Positions 12,998 to 24,111 of a DNA stretch of 64,000 nucleotides are shown in pieces (within the stretch, counting starts at the first letter, position 1; each line of letters starts with the position of its first letter). Made by a program: the position numbers and the translations under genes. Under the pieces are notes generated by a model. It made no database searches and was not told the DNA's origin. It saw only the letters and a list, made by a program, of their open reading frames with translations. The stretch covers positions 79,556 to 143,555 of the forward strand of contig WTPW01001276.1 in NCBI GenBank assembly GCA_009809945.1, written 5' to 3'. The stretch is from Gigaspora margarita (lineage: Eukaryota > Glomeromycota > Glomeromycetes > Diversisporales > Gigasporaceae).

Positions 12998-13238
12998 TAT
13001 ACTTGCTGGCAAAACACGGACAAATCCCAAATTCAAAAAAACAATTGCTATTTGTAAAAGAATAAATCAAAAAAATAGTTTTAAAATTTTGCAAATATAT
13101 TATCTATAACAATATCTACTATTTGTTTAAACAAATATTATAAATAAAGTTTTTGAGAAAATAATTTGGGATGTATTTGGGATTTGGGCATGGACAAATC
13201 CCAAACTATAGTAATTTGGGATTTTGCCAACATGTATA
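12998..13238. mobile_element. MITE, 241 bp, TSD GCCAGGGG
   Basis: The ends TATACTTGCTGGCAAAA and (complemented) TATACATGTTGGCAAAA form 17-bp inverted repeats. The 8-bp duplication GCCAGGGG at 12990-12997 and 13239-13246 is perfect. The interior repeats the motif GGACAAATCCCAAA near both ends. It is inserted near the start of LINE ORF2. The 8-bp duplication fits hAT or another 8-bp-duplicating superfamily; the TATA ends are not typical of hAT. Confidence 0.85.
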
Positions 13239-13377
13239 GCCAGGGGATTAAGTTGGTTGTGAGTAACAGATTCTGTATTTGTTGATATAGTGGGTAGAGT
13301 TGTTAGTTGAGAGCTAAGGCTAGAGAGATTATGTTTCTGTTTTTTGAAAAATATTAGTTGTAGTGTCTATTAACTTA

Positions 13378-16062
13378 TTAACTTGTGCCTATTGGCGATG
13401 TCTTAGCCAATGAAAAGTCAGAGTTGGTGTTGTTGAGTTCTTTAGCTGTCGGTGAGTTGGTAGATTCCTCATTCATTGGTGGGTTAAAGTTGGTGTTGTT
13501 GGTTTTCTCTTCCATCGAGAAGTCATTATTGGGTTCTTTAGGGGTTTGTGGAATACTTGTGAATGTTTGTATTGTGCTAGGTAAAGAGGGGCATGATGGT
13601 CTACTTGTACTAAATATGCTCCATGTTGGAGCAGGTAGAGGAGGTAGCTTCAGTATAAAATCTAAGATGCTACCTATCTTAAAGTGCTGCCAGAGGGTTT
13701 TCATGGTTGGTATTATGTCCTGTTGCTTAGTAATCAGAAGTGTTAGTTCTATATTATGATCATCAAGGAAGGTCTTTAAATCTAATAGATTGTCTGATAA
13801 TGGAAGTGTTTGATTCGCTATCTGGGATGAATCAGCTGTTGTTTCTTCTGGAGAGTTTGTTGGAATTTGAATCCACTCGTCTAGAAGCTGTATAAAGTAA
13901 TAATATTTGTGTAGTTCTTTGACTGTCTCTACTAGTTGTTTGGGTATTAGAATTGGGAAGAGGATGGTGATCTCCTCCATCACTTGGTCAAATGGTAGAA
14001 GAGCAGGCTTGTTAGTAGAATTGGCCTACATAATATATTGGGGTAGAGGGAGCTTGATCTTGTATTATTGTGCTATTTGTTTGATGAATTCTTTAGCCTC
14101 TTGATCATCCTTAATTGGGAATATAAATTTGGTTTTGGTTCTGATTTTACTGATGTCTGATAGAAGGGGCAGTTTGATACTAAAGTAATCATTTGGTAAC
14201 AGTTTGAATTTGTAAAATTCTTTTATCTCTGCAATTATATTGGCTAAAGGGTCATTGTCATTGCTGGGTTGTATAGAAAGAAGCTTCTTACTCTATGATT
14301 AAGCTCTTGGTAGGTTGTAGGGAGGAATTGTTTTTTAGGGGGCAGGTCAAAGTATACACTAGGAATTCTGTCTTCAATTTCATAGTAGTTTGCTAGCATC
14401 TTTTTGTAGGAGCCTACATGGGGTAGGGCAGTTCTGTGTCAGATTGGGAAGTATCTTAGTAAATCTGCTCTGAAGTCTTTGTAGCAATCTGGAAGTAGAG
14501 AAAGTTTTATAAAGTAAGTGCCTGGGAGTTCTTTGAACTTGTAAATTTTTTTTAAGACATTGACTACTCCTTGAGTATGTGATCATTGTTTGATGGGAAG
14601 TGAGAAAGGAAAGATATCCAATATCTCTTCAGAAATATCTGTAGGGTATGATGGAAGTAGTAGTAGTTTTTCTTCTATAGCTTTTGTGATCTCCTCTTTT
14701 ATTTGTTTGTGAGTCTTCTCTGATTTATTTTTAATTTGCAAGAAGCCTCTTGCATACTGGATAAGCTCATAGATTGCCTTGGGCAAGAGTTTGAAGAAGT
14801 TAGTGTTTATGAAAAAATGGCTTATAAGCATCTTTTTGAGCATCAAGTATATTGTGTTATGTATTTGTCAGTTGGTTAGTATAAGATTATTTTCTGTTTT
14901 GTAGGCTTCAAGCACATTTTTGAATAATTCCATGTATTCCAACTGATGTGCCGGTTAGTTCTTAGTTTTAGAGTGAAGGTTATAAAAAATCTGGTATCAT
15001 AGTTAACAAACTTGAGCCAAATAGCCTCAGGTATAGAGAGACGAGTTAGTATAACTGAAAGCATATGGCTAGTAAATTTATAAATCCCTTCCATGTTTGA
15101 GAGTGCTTTAGCAATTAAGTCATATGATCAGATTTGAAGGCCTACAGGTGTATCTGGCCCTTTTCTTTTATCTAGTACTGTGGTAGCCCATTCTATATGC
15201 TCTGTAGGAGTAGCTATATTAGGTATCAACAAGTTCTTTTTTGCAACTTGGCTATATAATCTTTTACTGTTTTGTGGAATAATGTTCGGTGCTGTTTTGG
15301 ATGCCTTATTTGAAAGTATGGCTTGGGGTGAGATGATTCTAGATTGTTTTTTGCTTATCTTAGTAGTTTGCAGTACCGCAGGTATTTGGATAGGCATATG
15401 GGTAGAGCTAGAGATAATAGGTTAGGTAATTTATTTGGTAGGTGTAGATGGGCATGCAGGAGTCCCTGCAGATGGAGCTGCTTGTGGATCTGTATCCACT
15501 GTTGTGTTTTGTGTGGCAGGCTATTGCATAAATTCCTTGATACTACCAGTAGATTCATTGTTAGTTTCTATATTTGTAAAGAAGCTATATAGGATGAGAA
15601 AGGAAGTGTCTGGGCTTTTGCGCTTTGTATAAGGTTTATTACCTGCTCATAGGGCTGTATTTGTGTCGCAAGATCGCAACTTCGAGTTGTTCTGGGTTGC
15701 TTCACATTAATGTTGATAGTACTGTCTTCTTGAGCTATAAGATCAAACAGAATTAACTGGTCAGTTTTGTCATGCATGTACAACCGTCAGGGTGGGAAGT
15801 TGACTAGTTTGGCAACTTTTTCTAGTTTAGTAATATTAATGTAGAACAGATATTTGTCTGCATATTCAGGCAAAGTAGAAACAGAGAAGATAATGTTAAA
15901 AGTGAGTTTTGACCAGTTATTTATAATTATGTTGACAAATTCTTTAGTGTGTTTTGCTTCAGAGCTAGCAGGCTTTTCACTAAGTGTAGTTTTTTTGGGC
16001 TAAGGCCGTTTGTGGGATTGAAATAGGGTGCCAAGAGAGAAAGAAGAGCTGCTTGCTACCAT
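13378..16062 (-). pseudogene. LINE ORF1 protein, decayed
   Basis: The likely start is the ATG at 16062 (MVASSSSFSLGTLFQSHKRP). The coding signal runs through several frames to TAG at 13378. Recognisable stretches include YMHDKTDQLILFDLIAQEDS (15780), MEGIYKFTSHMLSV (15094), KAIYELIQYARGF (14780) and the open 201-codon tail 13983-13378, which contains QLLDEWIQIPTNSPEE and is rich in Ser, Thr, Asn and Pro. ORF1 proteins of such LINEs bind the element RNA; that role is family knowledge. No CCHC knuckle was seen. At least six frame changes or stops show it is not functional. Blocks are shared with the plus-strand fragment at 299-1950. Confidence 0.7.
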
Positions 16063-16425
16063 GTTTGTTGGTAGTTGAGTTGGTCCTAGAAGGGGTTTGT
16101 TGTTGGAACTTTGGGTGGCTTTAGGTAAAGCAAGTGTGGGCTTTGCTTTTGTGTTATTTTTTATTTGTTTGTTCTTAGAACCATTGTTGCTATATAGTGA
16201 AGAAACTGTATTTTTGTTAATTTCTTAGTTTTTAGCTTCTAGATGATTGGTGTGACTAGTTGTTCCAAATATTGCACCTTTTTTAGGTCAATATTTGGGT
16301 GCTTGACAAGTTTACTTAAGGGCTAAATATCACTTTACTTAGTAAAATTTGAAAATATTGTTGCGAGAAGGTTTTTTCTCTTTATTCTGTTTTTGGTAAT
16401 AGGGATCTACAAGAAGAGTTTTGTC

Positions 16426-16444
16426 GATTATGAAAAATTATTAT
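16426..16444. repeat. Right 19-bp target duplication of the LINE
   Basis: Identical to 7159-7177 and adjoins the 5' end of the LINE. Confidence 0.85.
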
Positions 16445-16450
16445 ACTTGT

Positions 16451-16542
16451 AAATTAGTATGATAATTAATTTTTGTGAATCCTGTGACAATAGTAATATG
16501 TAGATTTATAGAATTCACAAAAATCAATAGTCATACTAATTT
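16451..16542. mobile_element. Short foldback hairpin element
   Basis: AAATTAGTATGATAATTAAT at the left pairs with the complement of the right end TAGTCATACTAATTT. Arms are about 32 bp with a ~28-bp loop. No target duplication is clear. Confidence 0.55.
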
Positions 16543-16668
16543 GAAAGTAATATTATCAATATAAATTAATTTTCTTTTTAGATTAATTATCTTATCCCAG
16601 AAGGCCAGAGTACTGGAAAGGGCCCAAATACAGTAATATCTCTTGTTTATCATTATTTTACAGGTCTA

Positions 16669-16917
16669 TATTATTTCGCTAACAATTACTTCACTGTTTT
16701 ACCGAAGCATATTTTACTGACAAATTTTTTTTTAAAAAGCACACTAACTTTAACCCTAATTCTACTCTGACCCTAACCTGACTCTAACAACAATGACCAG
16801 AATTAATTTGTCAGTGAAATAAGCTTTGGTGAAATAAACTGTCGGTAAAATGACCTTGTCAGTGAATAATTGTTAGTGAAATGTTATGTCAGTGAAGTAA
16901 TTGTTAGTGAAATAATT
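16669..16917. mobile_element. MITE with TTATTTCRCTAACAATTAC ends
   Basis: The left end TTATTTCGCTAACAATTACT is matched, complemented, by the right end TTATTTCACTAACAATTACT. The motif TTTCACTGACA recurs inside both arms. The centre holds a telomere-like tract of CTAACTTTAACCCTAATTC type. A one-ended relative is at 45790-45905. It sits at the left edge of the C-terminal piece of the split gene. Confidence 0.75.
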
Positions 16918-16929
16918 GCCACCCTTATT

Positions 16930-17600
16930 TTACTACCCATAGCCTTGGTGAAAAGCATGTTATCATCTATGCAGATAATTGTGTAGATCAAAATAAAAAC
17001 AATATGATGATCAAATATCTATTCTGGCGGGTAATGAATGGTTTATATAATAGAATCACATATAGTTTCATAATTCCTGGTTATGCAAAGTTTGGACCAG
17101 ACAGTTTTTTTGAATTATTTAAATTGAAACTTAGAAATTCAGAAGCAGATGATTTAGAAAATTTAATTCATATTATTGAACAATCTACAACTGGTGAATA
17201 TAACAAAGCAGATACAATTATTGACTCCAATGGGAATAGAAAAATTATATTTTACAATTAAAGTCAATTTTTAGATAAGTTTTTTACTGTAGTTCCATCT
17301 ATTCTTATGTAGCATTATTTTGTTATATATCACGAGTTCCCTAGTAAGGTAAAAATTTGAAGGTCATATGATAGTGATGAAACTGAGGTTTCAATTGCAT
17401 GGGTTTTATCAATTCTGAAAACAAAAATGGTGAATTGATTTTTCCAGATATAATTCTTCCTCATGAAATTAGTTTAAAATGACAATGGTATCTGTATGAA
17501 GAAGTAGCACAACATATCCAAAACCCAGCAAAGCATAATATTTACTGTCCAAAATCTAACCAATCTAAACCAAAAAAAATTAAGAAATAATCTAAAAAGG
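16930..17600 (+). pseudogene. C-terminal piece of the split DUF7869-type gene
   Basis: The plus strand encodes HVIIYADNCVDQNKNN and then an open stretch (17004-17261) with LFWRVMNGLYNRITYSFIIP, YAKFGPDSFFELFKLKLR and DDLENLIHIIEQS. It then decays through IPSILM-like and SIAWVLSILK pieces. The D-N-C...QNKNN block is the most conserved motif of this family as I remember it, and its Asp is a candidate catalytic residue. The piece begins where the middle piece (6180-6785) leaves off, after loss of an estimated few dozen codons. The three pieces share orientation and order, which supports a single ancestral gene split by insertions. Confidence 0.6.
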
Positions 17601-17725
17601 TAATAGTAAATTTTATTAAATAGAAAATTCAATTTACTGCAAACTGCTAACTCGTAGATTCTTAATATACACTTAAGAGCTAAAATTTTAATACAAGTAA
17701 TATACAATGTATGTCAAAAAGATAG

Positions 17726-17980
17726 TACTATAAAGTGCCATATACAAGATCTCCAAATAGAAGATCCACCATAAATTAGAACCACAAAAATTATATTAAT
17801 CAAATACAGGTTTTTTTAAATCGTTAGACTGCTTATCGTAAATTAAAGTGTATATGCACTTTAAATTTTTCCTTTTCACAATGTAACCTCTTAGCATGTA
17901 CTAGACCTGGGGTCTACTATATAGTTTAAAAATTGGTAGATTGCAACAGACCCGGGTCTTGTATGCGGCACTTTATGGTA
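17726..17980. mobile_element. MITE, 255 bp, TACYATAAAGTGCC ends
   Basis: The left end TACTATAAAGTGCCATATAC and the right end (complemented) TACCATAAAGTGCCGCATAC are inverted repeats that continue into CAAGAYC. The interior has no frame. A member of equal length lies at 19863-20117. TA at both ends could be the target duplication. Confidence 0.75.
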
Positions 17981-18188
17981 ACTCTATATCTTAGGAGACA
18001 CCCTAAGAGTAAAATTCGAATTGGCAAAATGAAATAAAAAAAAAGCTCTCTAGTATATCACTAGCCTTCATAAATATTTGGATATACTAGTTAGCAATTT
18101 ATGGTAATGTTCTAAATAATTTATACAAAAAATCATTATATTGGTTATTTTTAAATATTAGATTTTGAATTAATATTTGTCTAGCATT

Positions 18189-18823
18189 AGTCCTCCGGGT
18201 CGATAGCATAGCGGTTATGCTCTGAGGATACAAATCGGAAGGTTGCCGGTTCAATTTCTGGTGGCGGCGAAATCGTAATTCTATGTTGCAGGTCCTACTA
18301 TATCGGGAGATGTTAGTGTAGATCAGAGAGTTTGAATAGGCAATTCCTGTAGCAGGTTGCAGGTATTGCAGCTAGTGTGAAACCTTCGGGCGGACTACTT
18401 AAAATAGGTACCAAAAGTGCATGTGTGGCCAGTTGTACCCTCGTCTGCATATGGTCACACCGTCGAATGACGGACGCTGTGGAGCGACGCTGCAAGTAGT
18501 CAGAATCAAAACCCCAGGATCGTCCTTGAGTCAGAACACCGATTTGAATAACTGAAGTCACGAGACGTATTGAGAGGCCGAAGTCTGAAAGGATATTTCA
18601 AGAACTCGTGGTGGCGTGTTTGGACTACAATCTGAACCAACAGGCTTATGACCATAAGAATCAGAGGGGCTTGCTAGGAGGAATAAGGCTCGGTGCAACA
18701 ACCCTGCTTGGGCATTAATAGAATGCCAGGTAGTAGCCTACGTAATAGTTAGAACATTATTTGTACTTGTATTTAAATATCTAATAAAGTAGCGCATGGT
18801 TGTAAAGTTAAAAAAAAATATAT
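18189..18823 (+). mobile_element. tRNA-derived SINE 1, 635 bp, with 16-bp TSD
   Basis: ATATTTGTCTAGCATT is present at 18173-18188 and 18824-18839. The head (about 18190-18268) is tRNA-like, with an A-box region GATAGCATAGCGGTTATGCT and a B-box region TTGCCGGTTCAATTTC. The middle (about 18326-18446) is the central domain shared with copies at 27.6 and 30.6 kb. The 3' end has AATAAAG near 18783 and an A-run. Frames on either strand across it, such as 18313-18561, are not genes. SINEs are transcribed by RNA polymerase III and moved by LINE machinery; that is family knowledge. Confidence 0.85.
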
Positions 18824-18839
18824 ATATTTGTCTAGCATT

Positions 18840-21014
18840 CATAGTAGTAAGATATGGGTTAGTCTATACCGTTATTAAGTTAAAAAGTCTCAAAGCCTCA
18901 AAAATGTACAGATTTACCCATATATAATCTAAGAGTCTAAATGTTTAAACATTATAAGTGGCTAACATATAGCTTTATTTGCAATTTTTATGATATTTTA
19001 TCATAGCAATTTTAAATCAAGCAGTTGAAGAAATAGTAGAAATTATTGAAGACCAGAAAAAAACACATTCACAAGTATTCAAATGAAAAAAATTTTGTTT
19101 TTGATTACAAACATACTATATTATAATTTTGGTATTACTATCATAGTAAATACAAACTTTTATTATTAACAATTATTAGAGCATAAGGCATATATTTAAA
19201 GATGTAATATTGGCATCTGTTATGTGAAATTTGAGTTGAAAGGATATTGGACAAATGCTTATATGGGCATGTAGCAGATTAAACAATCTTAGTCTAATAC
19301 ATCATACTTATATATTTTAATAACAATAAATTATATTAAAAATTTTCGTTAGGATAGAAATTGGATTTTATTAAAGCATTTTGCCTACAAGCGTTATTGC
19401 ATGCTTCTACGGTAACCAAAACATATATTAGAGAATAAGTAAATGCATATAAATATGATATTTAGTACTAATATTGTAATAAATTCAAACTCATTAAATA
19501 CAAGAAATGATCAATTTAATATTAAACCTATATTTTTACTAATAAAGAGCTTTTACCTATTCGAAACCATTTTCATGCACTTCACGACTGCGTAGGTTTT
19601 CTATTATTGGAAAATCTTTAATTTGGATATGAAAATTTTCTCAATAAATGATCTAAAACTAGTAACATTATAATTGATAAAGTCAGTAAATGGAAGGCTG
19701 CCAAAGTTGATGCTTTGCCAGAATATTTTTGAAGATCTAATAACTAATCTAACTAGTTATATGTATGAACTCAGGATATTTGACAGAAATCCTCAGACCT
19801 AAAAAAACAATATTAAAAACATAGCAAAAAAAAGTTAAAGGCAATAATAAAATATATGGTAGTACTGTAAATGTGCATATACAAAACCTGGGTCTATTCA
19901 TTCTACTAATTTTCAAACCCTTTAGCAGATCTTGGGTTTAATACACACTAAGAGATTATTTCATAAAAGAAAAAATTACACAGTTTGTATTTACAATAGG
20001 TAGTTTAGTTATTTAAAAAAAACTGCTTTTAAGTAAAAAGATTTTGTGAATTGTAGCTGGGTCTAATTAATAGCGGGTCTACTCTTTTAGAGGTCTTGTT
20101 TACGTACATTTACAGTAGTTTATAAAGTACTACTCTAAAATTGCTCAATATTGCTGAAGTAGTAAGAAATGTTTAGGTTATAGTACCTTTTTTATTATGT
20201 TTCATAATAGAAGCACATTATCTTGCCTTGTAGTCGTTCATACAAGCGAACTTGTATTGTTGCCTGAAGGGAAGTGGGAAGTATAAATTAGTTGCAGCCA
20301 AGGCTAGTTCCAAATAGTATAGATTATGTTAAGCCAAATCACCAATTTAAATGCCTTTTTGACCAGAAACTCTTGTCCACCAGGTTGTTTTGATTAGTGG
20401 CTAACACATGGATTTGGAGCTAAATCATGTACATTCTTAAAATAGCATGATTTTAAAATAAATAAATATGTAAATAATCACTTCAAATAAACTATTTGTC
20501 AGCTGTTAGACAAGTTAGACAATGAATAAACATAAAAAGAGCAGATTAATAGAAATGGGACAAGTCTATTAGATAAATTTGTCCCTTTTCTATTGACACA
20601 TGATGATCATTATGGTCAGAACTTTGTTCAGATTTAGTTTAGATATAGTTTGGATATAGTTCGGGTATAGTTCGAATTTGGCAGAAATTTGTATAACAAA
20701 ATACAAAAACCTAATTATCTCAAAATTATAATTTATCCAATTTGTTCTTTTTTTACTAACACATTTTATCAGTTAATAATTGATATATATCTATATATAA
20801 AATTTGCCAATATCATTATAGTTTTCGCGGTTGTATAACATTGCACAAAATTAAATATTTTTAATTATTTTAAAAAGTACTGCATAAAATTTTTTTATTT
20901 TTTTTTATTTAAAAGATATAAATTTAATAAATTTATATTTTTATTTTTGGCTTAATATCTTATAAATTTAGCTCTATATAAATTTTTAAAAAATAACTAC
21001 AATATTATTGTAGG
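18840..21014. other. AT-rich, gene-free; one MITE and short repeats
   Basis: No supported gene. It contains the MITE at 19863-20117 and a short tandem array at about 20625-20690 (GATATAGTTYG-like units of 11-12 bp, about four). The rest is AT-rich background. Confidence 0.5.
19863..20117. mobile_element. MITE, 255 bp, second member of the TACYRTAAA family
   Basis: The left end TACTGTAAATGTGCATATAC and right end (complemented) TACTGTAAATGTACGTAAAC are inverted repeats, followed by CAARACCTGGGTC-like sequence. Its length equals that of the copy at 17726-17980, and subterminal GGGTCT motifs occur in both. Confidence 0.75.
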
Positions 21015-21195
21015 CTACTGTATAAAAGATATTCTAACTGTATCAAAAAGATAACTCTAATCCTAATTCTAAAATGAGACAAAAAATTTTTTTTTTGTTA
21101 TTGGTTTTATAGATACTTTTTGTCTCATGTTTAGGGTTAGAGTTAGAATTGCCTTTTTGATACAGTTATAAGGTCTTTTATATATAAATAGTATA
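21015..21195. mobile_element. Foldback MITE with telomere-like arms
   Basis: Left TAACTGTATCAAAAAG and right CTTTTTGATACAGTTA pair, as do AATGAGACAAAAA and TTTTTGTCTCATG nearer the centre. Between them lie CTCTAATCCTAATTCTA and, inverted, TTTAGGGTTAGAGTTAGAAT. Arms are about 80 bp. Confidence 0.7.
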
Positions 21196-22384
21196 AATAT
21201 CAAGAGTGTGATTTATATAGCATATAAGTTATAGCATTTGATATAGTGTAGATCGATTGTTTATACAATTTTTAAAAATTTTAGAAAATCTAATAATATG
21301 GAGATTATGTGAATTTCAGCATCATCTGATTTTAGCATCATCTCTAACAATTATTACTATATTTGAAATTGGTAATAAATAAATAAGTAAACAATATATT
21401 ATCAAATCTGATAATGACCCTTATAAAAAGTTTTTTTATACTAAATAAATATTATTTTTGGCTCTAAGTAAAGATGTAAAGCAGGTTCTTATAATTCTAC
21501 TGCTAAAAATTATTAAAATTGAACTAGTAGATAAGAAGATATAAATAAAAATATCTTCAAATATTTTTAAATTATATAAAAATTTTATATATACAGACCA
21601 AATTTAGATTTTGTTCTATGTTGTTTATATATTTGTTTTGTTCCAATTCCAAATTTAAAAATAATACTAATCTTATTTAGATTGGCAATTAATTATTTAT
21701 TTATAGCTATAATTTGCACAAAGATCTAATTTCACTAACAAGACTTTTTATATAGTCCATATAGATCAAAAACAATTTTGAAAAAAATTTTAATTTCAGA
21801 GCTTCAAAGCTAAGAGTATTGCTAAATATTTGTATAAAATTTGAGATAATAGTATAAAACCAAGACAATTCAATAGTACAGATTTTGGAAATAGAATAGA
21901 ATATATTTTCAAATTGTTAAAATTATTTATTAAATAAATATATAAAAGGTAATAACCTACTTTATCTTATTATTAATTTTTATTTGTCTTAAAAAAATTT
22001 AATAAAATCAAATCCAAGCTTTTATTTAAAGAAATATAGGATTTACTTTGCTATGCCTTTAAGGAAGTTTGTTTAGAGAGATATTCAAATTGGAGGCCCA
22101 ATACTTTAATAGTTACTAGTAGTAATAATAAGAAAAAATATTTTCATATATCAACTTTTGGTCTCCAATTTAAAAATATTGCTAAAATTATAGTATCACT
22201 AAGCTTGTTTGCAAAAACTTTTAGTTAGTTTACAAAACAAGATATTGTTGATAATATTGTGAATAAGAGTTTATTTTTTTGGTACTTCAAAAATTATTTT
22301 TTATTTTATTTTATTTTTTTTTATATCAAAGTTTTCTTTATAGAAATAGATTTTTTTATTCAAGCCTAGAATCAAAGGTTCTCT
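21196..22384. other. AT-rich, gene-free
   Basis: No supported gene or repeat boundary was recognised. Short frames are what AT-rich DNA gives by chance. Confidence 0.4.
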
Positions 22385-22394
22385 TTAGTACCCA

Positions 22395-22545
22395 TTATTT
22401 GTTATATGAATAAGAATACAACAAGCTATATGTACACTTTGGGTGTCTACTTTAAGTAGTCTACTCAAAGATTCTATATTAGCTACCATTCTGCAATCTG
22501 ATATGAATTGTTTATTTAAACCTTCTAAGTTTTTGTTCCTCCTGT
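22395..22545 (-). mobile_element. Degraded SINE central domain
   Basis: The minus strand reads AGAAGGTTTAAATAAACAAT, then GGTAGCTAATATAGAATC, then AGTGTACATATAGCTTGTTG. These align in order with the central domain of the SINEs at 18.3, 27.6 and 30.6 kb (consensus RGGGTTTAAATAGRCAAT, GGCAGCTAGTRTAGAACC, AGTGCACGTGTGGCTAGTTG). No head, tail or duplication survives. The plus-strand side is bounded by the MITE at 22561. Confidence 0.7.
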
Positions 22546-22560
22546 CAATTCTACTTGTTT

Positions 22561-22969
22561 TACTATGGTGCTGGAAGCCTATACTAGACAATAAAATAGG
22601 GTAACTTTAAAATGCATCATCTTTTTATAGAGACAATATTTTTAAAAGCTATTTGGCAAACTTGTAGAGCATATCATAGTGAACAAAGTTACTGGTCAGA
22701 TTTTTAAAATGTTGCCTTTATAAAAAGTTATAGTACTTTAAAGTTAATTAAAATTGAAACACATAGTAATTACATATAAAACAATAGTAATCTTTAAAAT
22801 GCATCAACTTTTTATACAGAAGGTTTTCAAAAAAAATATTTGGCATAGTTATAGAACTAATATTCCTTTATAAAGTTACTGGTCAGTTTTTTAAAAAACC
22901 TCTTGTACAAAAAACTATAGCAATTTAAAAATTGAAACGTGTTGAGTATAGGCTTCCAGCACTATAGTA
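22561..22969. mobile_element. MITE, 409 bp, with internal direct duplication
   Basis: The ends TACTATGGTGCTGGAAGCCT and (complemented) TACTATAGTGCTGGAAGCCT are inverted repeats of about 25 bp. Inside, a unit of about 188 bp beginning CTTTAAAATGCATCA is present twice (22606 and 22794), with shared ATTTGGCA and AAAGTTACTGGTCAG blocks. Confidence 0.75.
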
Positions 22970-24099
22970 CTTTTCTTTATTACATTATTCAGTTGAGGTT
23001 CATACCAGATACTATCAATTACTTCAAAATTTATTAAAGAAACTAGAAAGCATGTATATATATTATATTCCCAAAATAGAATATTTTTAATTTTATTCTA
23101 TACCCATTTAATGACAAGAAACTAGTTGTTGATAGTTCAATCTTAGATATGATAGCATCCTTATTTTGTGAAACTGTTCTAGAATCAGTAATAGGTAAAA
23201 TCTTTGTTTTAGAATTGGTAATAAGTAGAATCTTTATTACAAATATCAAAACTAGTAAGAATATTGAAATTGAACTTAATTTGGTTGCAAAATTATTAGA
23301 AAAATTTAAAATTAAAGAATGTGAGCTTTTATATCTGTAAGAGAATTTGTTAATACATTTTTTCTTAAATAGATAAATCTAGCATATTGCTCATCATATT
23401 ATTGAAAATATAGTTATAAAGATTCATATACAAGTAATAATATATATTTTATCTGAAACAAAAAATTATATAGCTTCTATTGTTATCATACAAATAATAA
23501 TAAGAAAGCTGAACCCTATTAAAAAAATAGTTTCAAAACAAAAATCTAGACTTCTAGTTTCAGAAAAATTAAATCATTATAAAATAATATATTCTAATAA
23601 TCATTTTGTATAGGGTCTTGAAACATGTATACATTAGAAAAAAAATACTTGTAACAAGATTTATAAAGCTATTTAAGCAACAATTGTTTATATTAATAAG
23701 AGTAAGAAGTTTTGGGTATTTAAAGTTAAAAATAAAGATAAGAATAGCAAAAACAAATTTCTTTAATTTTTTTTTGAAATTTGTAGCAAAACCAGTACTA
23801 GAAATTAATAAAAAATTATTTATCTAATTCTTTGGCATATAAAAAATATAATCTGTAATAAAAATAAAAGCTTAATAAATATATTTGGAACTAGTAAGCA
23901 TATTTGAAAAAAAACTAAAAAGAAAGCTTATTAATTTGTATATTAAAATCTACTCTTTAACAATATGAAAAAAATATTTTTGTTGATTTTATTAGTGATA
24001 AATTTTTAGAACTAAATCTCTATTATATAGTATTCAATTTAGAAAAAATGCTTAAAAATTTAATAGTTTTATTTAAAATAAAAGTTAATAGTTATGAAT
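22970..24099. other. AT-rich, no recognised gene; possible coding relic
   Basis: The plus strand has longer than expected frames at 23149-23340 (SLFCETVLESVIGKIFVLEL) and 23606-23827, and patches of Lys/Ile/Leu-rich reading between. I recognise no family, and AT-rich sequence inflates such frames. They may be relics of an element; no start, intron or domain supports a gene. Confidence 0.3.
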
Positions 24100-24111
24100 A
24101 AAACTAGTATC

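Larger units (their letters stand above)
7400..13370 (-). pseudogene. LINE ORF2: endonuclease, reverse transcriptase, RNase H
   Basis: Reading down the minus strand, endonuclease motifs come first: GLTETRL near 12885, VIGNFNAS near 12550, SQIDYIW near 12400 and QSDHKIL near 12320. The RT follows: NKACGPSEISYEML near 11410, PKQWKESYIFPISKK near 11300 and AYMNDTLWI near 10690. In the last, the usual Y-x-D-D box reads Y-M-N-D, so one metal-binding Asp is lost. RNase H motifs are FIFYTDS (about 9150), KAELLANLLAI (about 9030) and KVKAHADNS (about 8800). A Cys/His cluster, CFHC with HWLTC, lies near 8370. Many stops and frame changes separate these blocks, so no enzyme is made. The C-terminal part continues beyond the hAT MITE at 7725-8124. 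Confidence 0.85.
7178..16425 (-). mobile_element. LINE retrotransposon, full length but decayed, 9.25 kb
   Basis: A 19-bp perfect direct repeat (7159-7177 and 16426-16444) bounds 9,248 bp. At the left, a T14 run is the poly(A) tail of a minus-strand element. Going along the minus strand it holds a leader of about 360 nt, ORF1 (16062 to 13378), then ORF2 with an AP-type endonuclease, reverse transcriptase, RNase H and a C-terminal Cys/His region. The domain order endonuclease-RT-RNase H is that of Tad1/I/R1-like LINEs. ORF1 and ORF2 both carry several stops and frameshifts, and the RT active site is changed. Two younger elements are nested inside (7725-8124 and 12998-13238). It sits within the DUF7869-type gene and separates its middle from its C-terminal piece. 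Confidence 0.9.

Noticed and set aside
18190-18268. Possible functional tRNA gene
   Set aside because: A- and B-box regions are present, but the acceptor stem does not pair and the segment is the head of a 635-bp SINE with target duplications.
18313-18561. Minus-strand frame of 82 codons
   Set aside because: It lies entirely inside SINE 1.
23149-23827. Protein-coding gene in AT-rich DNA
   Set aside because: Frames are compatible with composition; no start context, introns or family was recognised.
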